Source of the DNA: DATNBT01 sp964579765
Lineage (GTDB): Bacteria; Acidobacteriota; Vicinamibacteria; Vicinamibacterales; CAVVIG01
DNA: 6,921 nucleotides
Direction of reading: 5' to 3'
Assembly (NCBI GenBank): GCA_964579765.1
Contig: CAZOIK010000223.1
Location: 1 to 6,921, forward strand
This document shows positions 1 through 6,012 of this stretch, one piece after another (the first letter of the stretch is position 1; every line of letters begins with the position of its first letter). Under the pieces are notes generated by a model that was not told the origin of the DNA, did no database searches, and worked only from the letters and a program-made list of their open reading frames with translations. Both the position numbers and the translations under genes were made by a program.

Positions 1-77
1 GGAAGCACGACGAGCGTGCTCGGCGCCGCGCCGAAGCTGCACTGCATCGTCGCGCCCATGCAGACCTGAATGCCCAT
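1..77 (-). CDS. DUF4280 PAAR-like protein, N-terminal fragment (runs off left edge)
   Basis: Only the first 25 codons are in the window, with ATG at 77-75. The peptide begins MGIQVCMGATMQCSFGAAPS and continues TLVVL, which matches the opening of the DUF4280 PAAR-like family as I know it: a VC-x-GA-x-x-x-CSFG-x-APS-x-L pattern with early cysteines. Proteins of this family are thought to cap the VgrG spike of a T6SS as a sharpened tip, sometimes carrying effectors. A GAGGA ribosome binding site (85-89) overlaps the stop codon of the upstream MORN gene and lies 7 nt before the ATG, so the two genes are almost certainly co-transcribed and translationally coupled. The position directly downstream of vgrG supports a tip role. 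The C-terminus, and thus any fused effector domain, cannot be seen. The fold is assigned from a short motif only. Confidence 0.75.
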   Translation of the reverse strand, partial: MGIQVCMGATMQCSFGAAPSTLVVL

Positions 78-84
78 GGCGTGA

Positions 85-89
85 TCCTC
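85..89 (-). promoter_or_regulatory. Ribosome binding site of the PAAR-like gene
   Basis: On the minus strand GAGGA lies 7 nt upstream of the ATG at 77 and overlaps the TGA of the MORN gene (90-88). It fixes the start of the partial PAAR-like gene and indicates termination-reinitiation coupling. Confidence 0.6.
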
Positions 90-588
90 AGCGTCTCGCG
101 TCCCGCGGCTTCGGACACGGCACCGGCCGGCCGGCCTCGAAACACAGACGTTCCCTGACGCGTCCGGCCTCGTCGAAGCGCGTCGTCTCGCCGTGCAGCT
201 TGTTCGCGCGAAAGCGTTGAATCTCGCGCGTGTGGCCGTCGGGATAGTACTCGGTTGAAGGACCGCTGAGCGCGCCCCCGGCGTAGGTGGCACGGCGTGC
301 GACGCGACCCGCCTCGTCCAGGAACACCGCTTCGCCTTCGAGCACCCCGCTGCGGTACGGAAGCTTCGCGGACGGCACCCCCTCCGAGTACATGATCGAC
401 TCGCCCTCGAGCACGCCGGCGCGAAAGTGCAACTGCTGCGTCAACACGCCGCCGGGACCGTATATCTGCGCCGGCCCGTCGATCTGGCCGTCCACGAACG
501 TCGCGCGCATGATCGGCACGCCGTCGTCGGTCGAGGTGAGATACGGTCCGTGCAGACGGCCGTCCTTCAGTTCGAAGTGCTCCGTCAA
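88..588 (-). CDS. MORN-repeat (YwqK-like) protein, 166 aa
   Basis: The protein is almost entirely six tandem repeats of about 24 residues. Each begins with a G-x-L/I-x-G core (DGRLHGP, DGQIDGP, AGVLEGE, SGVLEGE, GGALSGP, ANKLHGE), has an aromatic or aliphatic segment and a G/D-G turn in the middle, and ends in a hydrophobic strand (such as ATFV, LHFR, ATYA). This is the MORN or YwqK-type beta-hairpin repeat, a fold used for protein binding; no catalytic residues, signal peptide or membrane segment are visible. The start is TTG at 588-586, overlapping the vgrG TGA by 4 nt, and GGTGA 7 nt upstream acts as the likely ribosome binding site. YwqK-like proteins are sometimes annotated as antitoxins. 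Sitting between spike and tip genes, it could be an effector adaptor, chaperone or immunity protein; this is inference from position only. A few basic residues (KPRDARR) follow the last repeat. Confidence 0.85.
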   Translation of the reverse strand: MTEHFELKDGRLHGPYLTSTDDGVPIMRATFVDGQIDGPAQIYGPGGVLTQQLHFRAGVLEGESIMYSEGVPSAKLPYRSGVLEGEAVFLDEAGRVARRATYAGGALSGPSTEYYPDGHTREIQRFRANKLHGETTRFDEAGRVRERLCFEAGRPVPCPKPRDARR

Positions 589-2576
589 TTGATCTTCACC
601 ATGGCGCCCTTGAGCACGAGGATGGCGCCGGCCTCGACGTTGTGCGTCGCGCCGGATTTCGTCTTCACGGCGACACCGGCCTCCGACGTCAGGTTGGTGC
701 CGGCCTTGATCGTCAGCTCCGTACCGGATTCGTTCGCCAGCTTGCCGCCGGCCTTCTGCGTCAGGTCGCCGGTCGAGTCCACGCTCAGGCTGCCGTCGGA
801 ATGGATCGTCACCTTGCCGGACACGTTCAACGTCAGATCGCCGGTGATCGTGAGCGCCAGCTTTCCGCCGATCTTCACCTCGACGTCGTCCTTGATCGTG
901 TGCGTGAGACTGGCGCCATTGTCGAGCGTCTCCGCGCCCGTGACCGTCATCGCGCGCTCCCCGCTTACGGTGTAGGTTTCCTTGCCCTTGATCTCGACGG
1001 TGTGGTTGCCCTTTTCAACCTTCAGCGTGTCGTCGGCGTCCTGCACGGTGACTGTGCGCGCGTTCTTGACGGTGACCGTCTGATCGTGAAGGACCGAGAC
1101 GTTCATGTCCTTCTGCGCCTGGATGAAGATCTCCTCAGAGTCTTTCTTGTCCTCGAAACGGATCTCGTTGAACCCGCCCCCGCCCTTGGAGCTGTCGGTC
1201 TTGACGCCGCTGCGCGTCTGGTTGGCGGGCATCGAGTAGGGCATCAGTTGCTGCGCGTTGTAGACCGAGCCCGTGACGAGCGGGCGATCGGGGTTCCCGT
1301 CGAGAAAGCTGACGACGACCTCCTGGCCGACGCGGGGCAGGAAGTACGAGCCCCAGGCCTGGCCCGCCCAGCCCTGTGCGACACGGAGCCAGCACGAACT
1401 GGTCTCGTCCTTCGCGTCGCTCTGGTCCCAGTGAAATTTCACCTTGACGCGCCCGTACTGATCGGTCGTGATTTCCTCGCCGGATTTGCCGACGACGGTC
1501 GCGGTCTGGCAGCCGACGATGCGCGGCGCGGGCACGTCGCGCACGGGCCGGAAACGGACGTCAGACGGCAACGCCTCGAATCGGTTCGAGTAGGTCTCCT
1601 GCGTCGCGGCGTGCGTCACGCGACGAACCACGAACGTCGTGTTGGCGTCGCTGCGCGGATGATCGCCCAGGCCGAAGGTGTGGCCCGGCCGCAGGTCTGC
1701 GTTGTTCGAGGAGCCGTTCAGCACCCGACGTTCGAGCTCCAGCCCTTCGAGGCGCCTGGTCGCGACCGCTTCGACGTCGTTCTGCTTCGCTTCGTCCGCC
1801 GGATATTCGTACACGGTGAGCGAGGGCGTATCGCCGCTGGCGACGCCCAGCAGGTCGGTTGCCGGCGTTTCGAAGTTGTAGGCGTCGAGTTTGTAGCCGC
1901 CGCTCGTGACTTGCACTTCCAGTGAGCACTCGGGCAGGGCGTTGATGGGCGTCCAACGGCTGTCGCTTCCGGCCACGCTCATCGCGGACGGTCCTGTCAC
2001 GTAGCCCGACGCGTCGTCCGCGAGCACCAGGGTGTGCGCGTCGGCGGTGTGATCGAACCGGTACCAGATACCCGCGTCGGCCATCAGCCGCGAGATGAAG
2101 GCAAGCGCGGTCTCCTGATACTGCACGCAGTACTCGCGCGCTGGATAGGATCCCGTGAGCGTGTCGCTGACGTCGGTGACTTCGTGCTCGGAGAGCACCT
2201 GCTTCACGATCTCCGGCACCGACTTGTTCTGGAAGATCCGCGAGTCGGTCGCGAGGCTCAACAGCCATAGTTTCGGCCGCAAATGCGCGAAGTAGGTCGT
2301 CTGTCGCAGCGCCGTACCCGCCTGTCTGAAGCGCGCGACGATGCCGTGGACGTAGCGCTTGGCGCCGTCCGGCATCGCAATCGAGACAGCGACTTCCTTG
2401 CCGACGACGGCGTCGAAGTCGAGCGTCGCGTCTTCTGAAACGAGACGCAGCGTGAACTCGTAGGGCTGCGAGAGTGCCTCGTCGCCTTCCAGGCTCTCGA
2501 CGCGCAGCGTGTCGGCGCCGAGTGGCGTCGTGATCTGGACCGGATACTGGTCCTGAACGAACCCTACGTCACTCAT
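585..2576 (-). CDS. tssI: T6SS spike protein VgrG (TssI), 663 aa
   Basis: VgrG forms the trimeric needle tip that sits on the Hcp tube and is fired into target cells. Residues about 10-350 form the gp27-like part, opening with VQITTPLGADTLRVESLEG and including the family segments GIVARF, REYCVQYQETALAFISRLMADAGI (150s-170) and NRFEAL. Residues about 366-450 form the gp5-like OB fold, with DQYGRVKVKFHWD, CWLRVAQGWAG and FLPRVGQEVVVSFLDGNPDRP. Residues about 455-660 form the beta-helix spike, with GGGGFNEIRFEDKKDSEEI, then short T/V-rich repeats. The protein ends at VKIN, as ordinary VgrGs do, so there is no C-terminal effector domain. The start at 2576 (MSDVGF) is preferred because it overlaps the tssG stop as ATGA and has GAGG 7 nt upstream; the reading frame stays open another 130 codons upstream, but that stretch is an arginine-rich shadow of tssG. 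It is coupled to tssG upstream and to the MORN gene downstream. Confidence 0.97.
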   Translation of the reverse strand: MSDVGFVQDQYPVQITTPLGADTLRVESLEGDEALSQPYEFTLRLVSEDATLDFDAVVGKEVAVSIAMPDGAKRYVHGIVARFRQAGTALRQTTYFAHLRPKLWLLSLATDSRIFQNKSVPEIVKQVLSEHEVTDVSDTLTGSYPAREYCVQYQETALAFISRLMADAGIWYRFDHTADAHTLVLADDASGYVTGPSAMSVAGSDSRWTPINALPECSLEVQVTSGGYKLDAYNFETPATDLLGVASGDTPSLTVYEYPADEAKQNDVEAVATRRLEGLELERRVLNGSSNNADLRPGHTFGLGDHPRSDANTTFVVRRVTHAATQETYSNRFEALPSDVRFRPVRDVPAPRIVGCQTATVVGKSGEEITTDQYGRVKVKFHWDQSDAKDETSSCWLRVAQGWAGQAWGSYFLPRVGQEVVVSFLDGNPDRPLVTGSVYNAQQLMPYSMPANQTRSGVKTDSSKGGGGFNEIRFEDKKDSEEIFIQAQKDMNVSVLHDQTVTVKNARTVTVQDADDTLKVEKGNHTVEIKGKETYTVSGERAMTVTGAETLDNGASLTHTIKDDVEVKIGGKLALTITGDLTLNVSGKVTIHSDGSLSVDSTGDLTQKAGGKLANESGTELTIKAGTNLTSEAGVAVKTKSGATHNVEAGAILVLKGAMVKIN
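596..600 (-). promoter_or_regulatory. Ribosome binding site supporting a TTG start
   Basis: On the minus strand GGTGA, which matches the 3' part of the consensus AGGAGGTGA, lies 7 nt upstream of the TTG at 588. The start-stop overlap reads TTGA. The site lies inside the last codons of vgrG, so translation is probably coupled. No ATG or GTG gives a comparable start without removing part of the first MORN repeat. Confidence 0.45.
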
Positions 2577-3598
2577 GCGCCGCCCTCGACATGCGGCGCT
2601 GGCAGCAGCTGCACGTGGACCTGATCGTCCGGCCTGTCGGCGTTCGCGGCGCCGATCCACGAATTCCAGCCGATGCGCGTGCGCCCGAGCGTCGCCTGCG
2701 AGACGCCCTCGCGCGCCATGACGAGGTGCACGCCGACGTGCAGGTCGGGACCGGCGTACAAACGAATCAGCTCGGCGAGCGTAGCGTGATCGCGGCCGCC
2801 GGGCAGGAAGCGCGCGAACTCGTCGCGTTCGAGCGGGCCGATGCGAAGGCGCACGCCCGCGTCCTGCACCCACACGCGCGTGCCGATCGCCGCCGAGCGT
2901 CCAAGCACGTTGTTCTGACCGTTTGCCCCGATGCGCGTCGTCTGCGACTCGTCGATCGGAAACCATTCGCCGGCGAACTGTTCGATCTCCATGGGCACGT
3001 CGAAGTAGTCCGAGAGCATGACGACGAGGCCGGCCGCTGAGCGCGGATGCGTCGCGAGCAGCCCGGCGTAGCGGAGCAACGACGCCGGCTCGGAAAGCTG
3101 CTGCGCGAGCGATGGCAGGCCGATCCCCGTCAACGAGAACAGGTGGCGCGCCGTCTCAGTGCGATCCGGCGCGTCGGTCGCAAGCGCGGCCGAGTGCGCT
3201 TTGCGGATCCGATAGAGCTGCCAGACCAGCCGATGGTGGAAGATATCGAGGAACGCGGCGACCGCGGTGTCGCGGCGGCTCAGGCGCGCGAGGATCTCCT
3301 CTGAGAACGCCGCCGGCAGCGGCCCGTCGATGCCGCCGAGGCTGAGGAACGACACTGTCATCTGCGGCGTCGATTCGTCGTCGGGAATCGTCAGGTCGAG
3401 GATGTCGCTCGGCGGAAAATCGAGGCGGAACGACGCGTGAAAGCGCACCGGCTCGAGCCGCACGCCTGGATTGACGTCCGCGTGGCGCGATCGCATCTCC
3501 AGCAGCCGCACCGCCGACAAGAAGTCAAACGCGTGCGCGTCGTCGAGCAGCCATTGCTCGAGTCCGACGTCGCCGCGCCATCCTGGTTTCGTCATCAT
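2573..3598 (-). CDS. tssG: T6SS baseplate protein TssG (VasB/ImpH family), 341 aa
   Basis: TssG is a core subunit of the T6SS baseplate wedge; with TssE, TssF and TssK it forms the cytoplasmic platform that docks on the membrane complex and VgrG. The family signature is clear along the protein: FDFLSAVRLLE near residues 24-34, VRFHASFRLDFPPSDI (51-66), MTVSFLSLGGIDGPLPAAFS (80-99), then the hallmark FLDIFHHRLVWQLYR (116-130). The C-terminal half carries SDYFDVPMEIEQFAGEWFPI (196-215), LGRSAAIGTRVWVQDAGVRL (232-251) and FLPGGRD (264-270). Length is normal for the family. There are two adjacent ATGs (3598 and 3595), neither with a convincing ribosome binding site. Its stop overlaps the vgrG start by 4 nt. 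tssF, usually immediately upstream, is missing; instead a divergent unrelated gene starts 44 nt away, so tssG appears to head this part of the operon. Confidence 0.95.
   Translation of the reverse strand: MMTKPGWRGDVGLEQWLLDDAHAFDFLSAVRLLEMRSRHADVNPGVRLEPVRFHASFRLDFPPSDILDLTIPDDESTPQMTVSFLSLGGIDGPLPAAFSEEILARLSRRDTAVAAFLDIFHHRLVWQLYRIRKAHSAALATDAPDRTETARHLFSLTGIGLPSLAQQLSEPASLLRYAGLLATHPRSAAGLVVMLSDYFDVPMEIEQFAGEWFPIDESQTTRIGANGQNNVLGRSAAIGTRVWVQDAGVRLRIGPLERDEFARFLPGGRDHATLAELIRLYAGPDLHVGVHLVMAREGVSQATLGRTRIGWNSWIGAANADRPDDQVHVQLLPAPHVEGGA
2584..2587 (-). promoter_or_regulatory. Ribosome binding site deciding the vgrG start
   Basis: GAGG on the minus strand lies 7 nt upstream of the ATG at 2576, inside the 3' end of tssG. 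It supports the short VgrG start over the longer in-frame extension that begins near 2966. Confidence 0.6.
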
Positions 3599-3642
3599 GA
3601 GTACCGCAGGCCGCGCTCAGGGGGAACGAGGGGTATGCTAGC
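3599..3642. promoter_or_regulatory. Short divergent intergenic region between tssG and the 155-aa gene
   Basis: These 44 bases separate divergent starts and should hold the promoters for both sides, at least for the plus-strand gene. I see GAGGGG at 3628-3633, a good plus-strand ribosome binding site 9 nt before the ATG at 3643, and a 10-bp perfect palindrome ATGCTAGCAT (3635-3644) that contains TATGCT-like and TAGCAT-like hexamers on the two strands. No convincing -35 element pairs with either. The promoter assignment is therefore weak. Confidence 0.3.
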
Positions 3643-3644
3643 AT
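3635..3644. repeat. 10-bp perfect palindrome overlapping a start codon
   Basis: ATGCTAGCAT is its own reverse complement and covers the A and T of the start codon at 3643. Symmetry and position between divergent genes would suit a small operator, but a 10-bp palindrome can also occur by chance. Confidence 0.35.
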
Positions 3645-4110
3645 GCGTTTTTTCGACACCGCCGTGCGGTTTTATCCCAACCTGAATCCCCGTGCCGTCG
3701 TCACAGTCAACCGACAGGAGATCGGCACTTTGCTCCCGTTCTTCGGGCAGTACCGTGTGCATCGCCCAGACGCGCGTGGGCAGATGCCGCCCAACGCGCG
3801 CTTCGTGTTCGTCACGGACATGCAGGGCGCGATTCTGATGCACCCGCGCTATCGCCATCCGGTGCTCGCGAACGGACAGCCCGTCCGGTACGCCGGCGAG
3901 GCGCAGTTCCGCCACGGACGATTACAGTGGTGGAGCAACGGCAGCGGCAACTATCGGCCGGACGCGCGGGATGCCGTGCAGGCGGGGTTGCCCATGAGCA
4001 ACTTTGTGACGCACGAGCAGGTGAGAGCGCGGTCGAAGGAAGTGCGCGCGCTCGAGTCGCTGGCGCGGCCGGCTGGGGCGGCGCGCCAGCAGAACGCCGG
4101 GCGCCTCTGA
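3643..4110 (+). CDS. Uncharacterised 155-aa protein with AGE...SGNYRP motif
   Basis: I cannot name this protein. The central part (about 53-123) has a recognisable shape: a hydrophobic strand FVFVTDMQGAILM, then a proline/arginine/histidine segment (HPRYRHP), NGQPV, AGEAQFRHGRLQWWSNGSGN (84-103) and YRPDARDAVQAGLPM. This resembles a recurring motif in bacterial hypothetical and effector-type proteins (AGE-x-x-x-x-x-G-x-[IL]-x-x-x-x-x-x-SGHY-x-P); here the usual His is Asn (N103). The tail (125-155) is Arg/Ala-rich and looks disordered. There is no signal peptide and no membrane segment. The start has a clear GAGGGG ribosome binding site at 3628-3633. It is divergent from tssG and convergent with the DUF4157 gene, ending 6 nt from it. 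Position suggests a T6SS-linked accessory protein, a small effector or an immunity factor, but nothing in the sequence decides between these. Confidence 0.75.
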   Translation: MRFFDTAVRFYPNLNPRAVVTVNRQEIGTLLPFFGQYRVHRPDARGQMPPNARFVFVTDMQGAILMHPRYRHPVLANGQPVRYAGEAQFRHGRLQWWSNGSGNYRPDARDAVQAGLPMSNFVTHEQVRARSKEVRALESLARPAGAARQQNAGRL

Positions 4111-4121
4111 GGCGCCTCAGA
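4106..4121. terminator. 16-bp perfect palindrome at convergent stops, possible bidirectional terminator
   Basis: TCTGAGGCGCCTCAGA is perfectly self-complementary and contains both stop codons in symmetric positions (plus TGA at 4108-4110, minus TGA at 4119-4117). An overlapping inverted repeat, GGCGCCTC / GAGGCGCC around T4108, spans 4100-4116. Either could form a GC-rich hairpin in RNA from both strands. No T-tract follows on either side, so it is not a textbook intrinsic terminator; a bidirectional stall or stop hairpin between the convergent genes is an inference. Confidence 0.45.
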
Positions 4122-5127
4122 AGCCTGGCGGTTTGTTGACGACTTCTCCCGGCGCTTCAGAGAAGGTCTGTCCGACCATGAAGCTCGCCCTCGACCACGC
4201 CTCGACGTCTTTTCTCGCGCCGCGCATCGCCTTCACGCCCTCGGTCTTGTACAGCTCCTGCATGAGTCGCTTCCACGCGTCGTACTCGCCAACGTAGGTT
4301 TTGGCGGGCTTGAACGCGAGGTTCTTCTTCGTCTCGAACTGCCGGTAGGTGACGTCGAGCACGAACTTGCCCATGGGTAGTTCGACTTCGAGCGCGAAGT
4401 GGTCCTCGGCATCCTTCGACGTCGGATTCGGCCACGCCAAAATGGCCACCCACTGCGACTTCAGCCCCTCGGCATCCGCCTTCGCCTGCAATTCCGCGGT
4501 GGCGGCCGCGCAGGCGCCGCCCAGGGCAGAATCCGATTTCGCGTCGTAAGAGTCAGCGACCTTCCAGATGCTCAGCTTCTTGATCTCGTCATTGCGCTGA
4601 ATGGTCTTGCGCTGCACGGCCGACTGCACGCGCGCGCCGATGGCGCCGTGCGGCGGCGCGGCCGGCTGCAGCGCGCGCCGGGCGATGCGATCGGCCTCGG
4701 CTTCGAGCGCGGGATCCTGCACGACGGCGAGGTCCGATCCGAACGGATTGCGCACGCGGCCGGCGCGCTGCTGCACGACGTGTACGAGCTCGTGGCCGAT
4801 CAGCTGCTGGCCCGCTGGCGACGCGACGTTGTACTGCCCGTGCGCGAAGTAGATGTCCGAGCCGGTCGTGAACGCGAGCGCGCCGATGCGGCTGGCTTCC
4901 GTGCCCACGTGCACACGCACGTCGCTGAAATCGGCGCCGAGCGCGCGCTCCATCTGCTGCCGGATCTGCGGCGGCAGCGGATGTCCGCTTCCCCGGGGCG
5001 GGAGCGTAAGCGCCTGCGTCGGCACGCGCGCGGCGTGCGCCGACGCCTGGACGACGCGTGCGCGGCCAGGCGCGAACGAGGCTTGAAGGACTCTGGCCTG
5101 GCTCCGGTTGCGTGAATGCATCCCCAT
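4117..5127 (-). CDS. DUF4157 (eCIS-core-like) metallopeptidase-domain protein with putative papain-like C-terminal domain, 336 aa
   Basis: Residues about 45-155 are a DUF4157 domain: GHPLPPQIRQQMERALGADF then SDVRVHVG, a GALAFTTGSDIYFAHGQYN strand, the zinc-binding HELVH (112-116) in LIGHELVHVVQQRAG, and EAEAD (142-146), whose E142 could be the third ligand. A linker with the typical VQRK/IQR repeats (171-178) follows. The C-terminal part (about 185-336) has C206 in GGACAAATAEL, H243 in DHFALEVELPMGKF and D258 in VLDVTYRQF. That spacing suggests a papain-like or transglutaminase-like Cys-His-Asp enzyme (inference from pattern). DUF4157 proteins often carry variable C-terminal toxins delivered by contractile injection systems, so this is a candidate effector whose N-terminal domain may aid loading or self-cleavage. 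The start at 5127 is chosen because GGAG lies 6 nt upstream; 5121 is an in-frame alternative. There is no signal peptide. It lies 16 nt after the DUF4239 gene, probably in one operon. Confidence 0.88.
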   Translation of the reverse strand: MGMHSRNRSQARVLQASFAPGRARVVQASAHAARVPTQALTLPPRGSGHPLPPQIRQQMERALGADFSDVRVHVGTEASRIGALAFTTGSDIYFAHGQYNVASPAGQQLIGHELVHVVQQRAGRVRNPFGSDLAVVQDPALEAEADRIARRALQPAAPPHGAIGARVQSAVQRKTIQRNDEIKKLSIWKVADSYDAKSDSALGGACAAATAELQAKADAEGLKSQWVAILAWPNPTSKDAEDHFALEVELPMGKFVLDVTYRQFETKKNLAFKPAKTYVGEYDAWKRLMQELYKTEGVKAMRGARKDVEAWSRASFMVGQTFSEAPGEVVNKPPGF

Positions 5128-5133
5128 ACAGTG

Positions 5134-5137
5134 CTCC
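5134..5137 (-). promoter_or_regulatory. Ribosome binding site deciding the DUF4157 gene start
   Basis: GGAG on the minus strand lies in the 16-nt gap after the DUF4239 gene, 6 nt upstream of the ATG at 5127. It favours this start over the second in-frame ATG at 5121. Confidence 0.55.
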
Positions 5138-5143
5138 AGTGCG

Positions 5144-5944
5144 CTAGGGCCTGTCCAGATCCATCGACGTCCACGCCTGCTGCACCTTGACGAACGGATC
5201 GGACGACACGCTCACTTCGCCGCGGAACGGCCAGTCGAGCGCCATGATCAGTACGACGACGAGCGCCAGCGACATCGAGACGACGGCCGTCATGAGGATG
5301 TGCATGGCGAAGCTCTTGTAACCAAACAGATAGACGTACCCGGTCGTAATCATGCCGCCGAGCAGGATCAGCCACCAGACCACGTTCGGGATGTGACCGT
5401 CGGCCGCGCCGAGCCGGCTCGCGCGCGCGCCGTACAATTCGTTGAGCGCGCGCAGCAGTTCCGCTTCGACGACCGACTCGCCGAGATCGCGCGGACGCAA
5501 GCCGGCGACCGCCGCGTGCAGGCGGTAGAGCGGCTCCCACGCCTCGGTCGGCACTTTGCCGCGCTGCTGCTCCGGCCATTCTTTTTCGACGACCATTCGC
5601 ACGTACTCGCGCAGATCGCCGCGGATGTCGCGGCCGATGGCCGGCGGCAGGCCGACCGTGTCGCGGTAGATGTTGCCGACGTACGCCGCTTCGTTGTCAA
5701 CCAGATCGCCGGCGCGCGAATACGACTCCCACGTCGCGACCGCGATGAACGCGAGAAGAACCGCGTAGGTCATGCTGACGATCCCGATCGTGAACCCCGC
5801 GAGGTCGTTGTGGGCCTGGCGCACCGGCAGGTGCACGATGCGGTGGAAGACGAGCAGGCCGATCACCGCGGCGGACGTGAAGCCGAGGACGATGACGCTG
5901 CCCCACAGCCACGTGGGGTTGCTGTAGACGAAATCGTTCAACAT
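5144..5944 (-). CDS. DUF4239 (bestrophin-like) membrane protein, 266 aa
   Basis: Four hydrophobic segments are visible at about residues 12-33, 49-70, 187-208 and 212-238, in two pairs separated by a roughly 115-residue polar domain. This is the architecture of the DUF4239 family, also called bestrophin-like. Family features include the second-helix segment SMTYAVLLAFIAVATWESY (57-75), the following DLVDNEAAYVGNIYRD with its conserved acidic/Asn residues, and GGMITTGYVYLFGY in the third helix. Bestrophins are anion channels, but ion transport by DUF4239 proteins is not established, so no activity is assigned. The protein should sit in the inner membrane. The start at 5944 lacks a strong ribosome binding site. 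The gene is 16 nt upstream of the DUF4157 gene on the same strand, so co-expression is likely; protection against the downstream effector or an envelope accessory role are both possible but unproven. DUF4239 genes are also common in unrelated contexts. Confidence 0.88.
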   Translation of the reverse strand: MLNDFVYSNPTWLWGSVIVLGFTSAAVIGLLVFHRIVHLPVRQAHNDLAGFTIGIVSMTYAVLLAFIAVATWESYSRAGDLVDNEAAYVGNIYRDTVGLPPAIGRDIRGDLREYVRMVVEKEWPEQQRGKVPTEAWEPLYRLHAAVAGLRPRDLGESVVEAELLRALNELYGARASRLGAADGHIPNVVWWLILLGGMITTGYVYLFGYKSFAMHILMTAVVSMSLALVVVLIMALDWPFRGEVSVSSDPFVKVQQAWTSMDLDRP

Positions 5945-5961
5945 TCGGAAGCGAGGCCCAG

Positions 5962-5990
5962 ATCTTCAGGGGTTTTCAGCCGCCGGTCAA
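5962..5990 (-). promoter_or_regulatory. Possible sigma70-type promoter for the DUF4239-DUF4157 pair
   Basis: On the minus strand TTGACC (5990-5985) is followed after 17 nt by GAAGAT (5967-5962). The -35 matches the consensus at five of six positions, the -10 at only three. Transcription would start about 10 nt before the ATG at 5944, giving a very short leader. This is a weak prediction. Confidence 0.3.
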
Positions 5991-6012
5991 GCAAGGAATC
6001 TGCGTCCCGGGA

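Noticed and set aside
642..1925. A 427-codon plus-strand open frame antisense to vgrG
   Set aside because: Its product is low-complexity Arg/Ala/Leu/Val/Asp, as expected from the complement of GC-rich codons. The minus strand here encodes an unmistakable VgrG.
455..2576. VgrG carrying a C-terminal effector domain
   Set aside because: The beta-helix ends directly at the VKIN terminus typical of plain VgrGs, followed by a stop and the overlapping MORN gene.
2577..2966. A 130-codon N-terminal extension of VgrG
   Set aside because: It is arginine/alanine-rich, overlaps tssG in another frame and has no VgrG similarity. The MSDVGF start has a ribosome binding site and the ATGA overlap.
3646..3915. 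Minus-strand open frame upstream of tssG as a real gene
   Set aside because: It has no TssF or other recognisable features and lies over the plus-strand gene, which has a ribosome binding site and a motif-bearing product. Only the last codons, in the gap, are discussed as a possible remnant.
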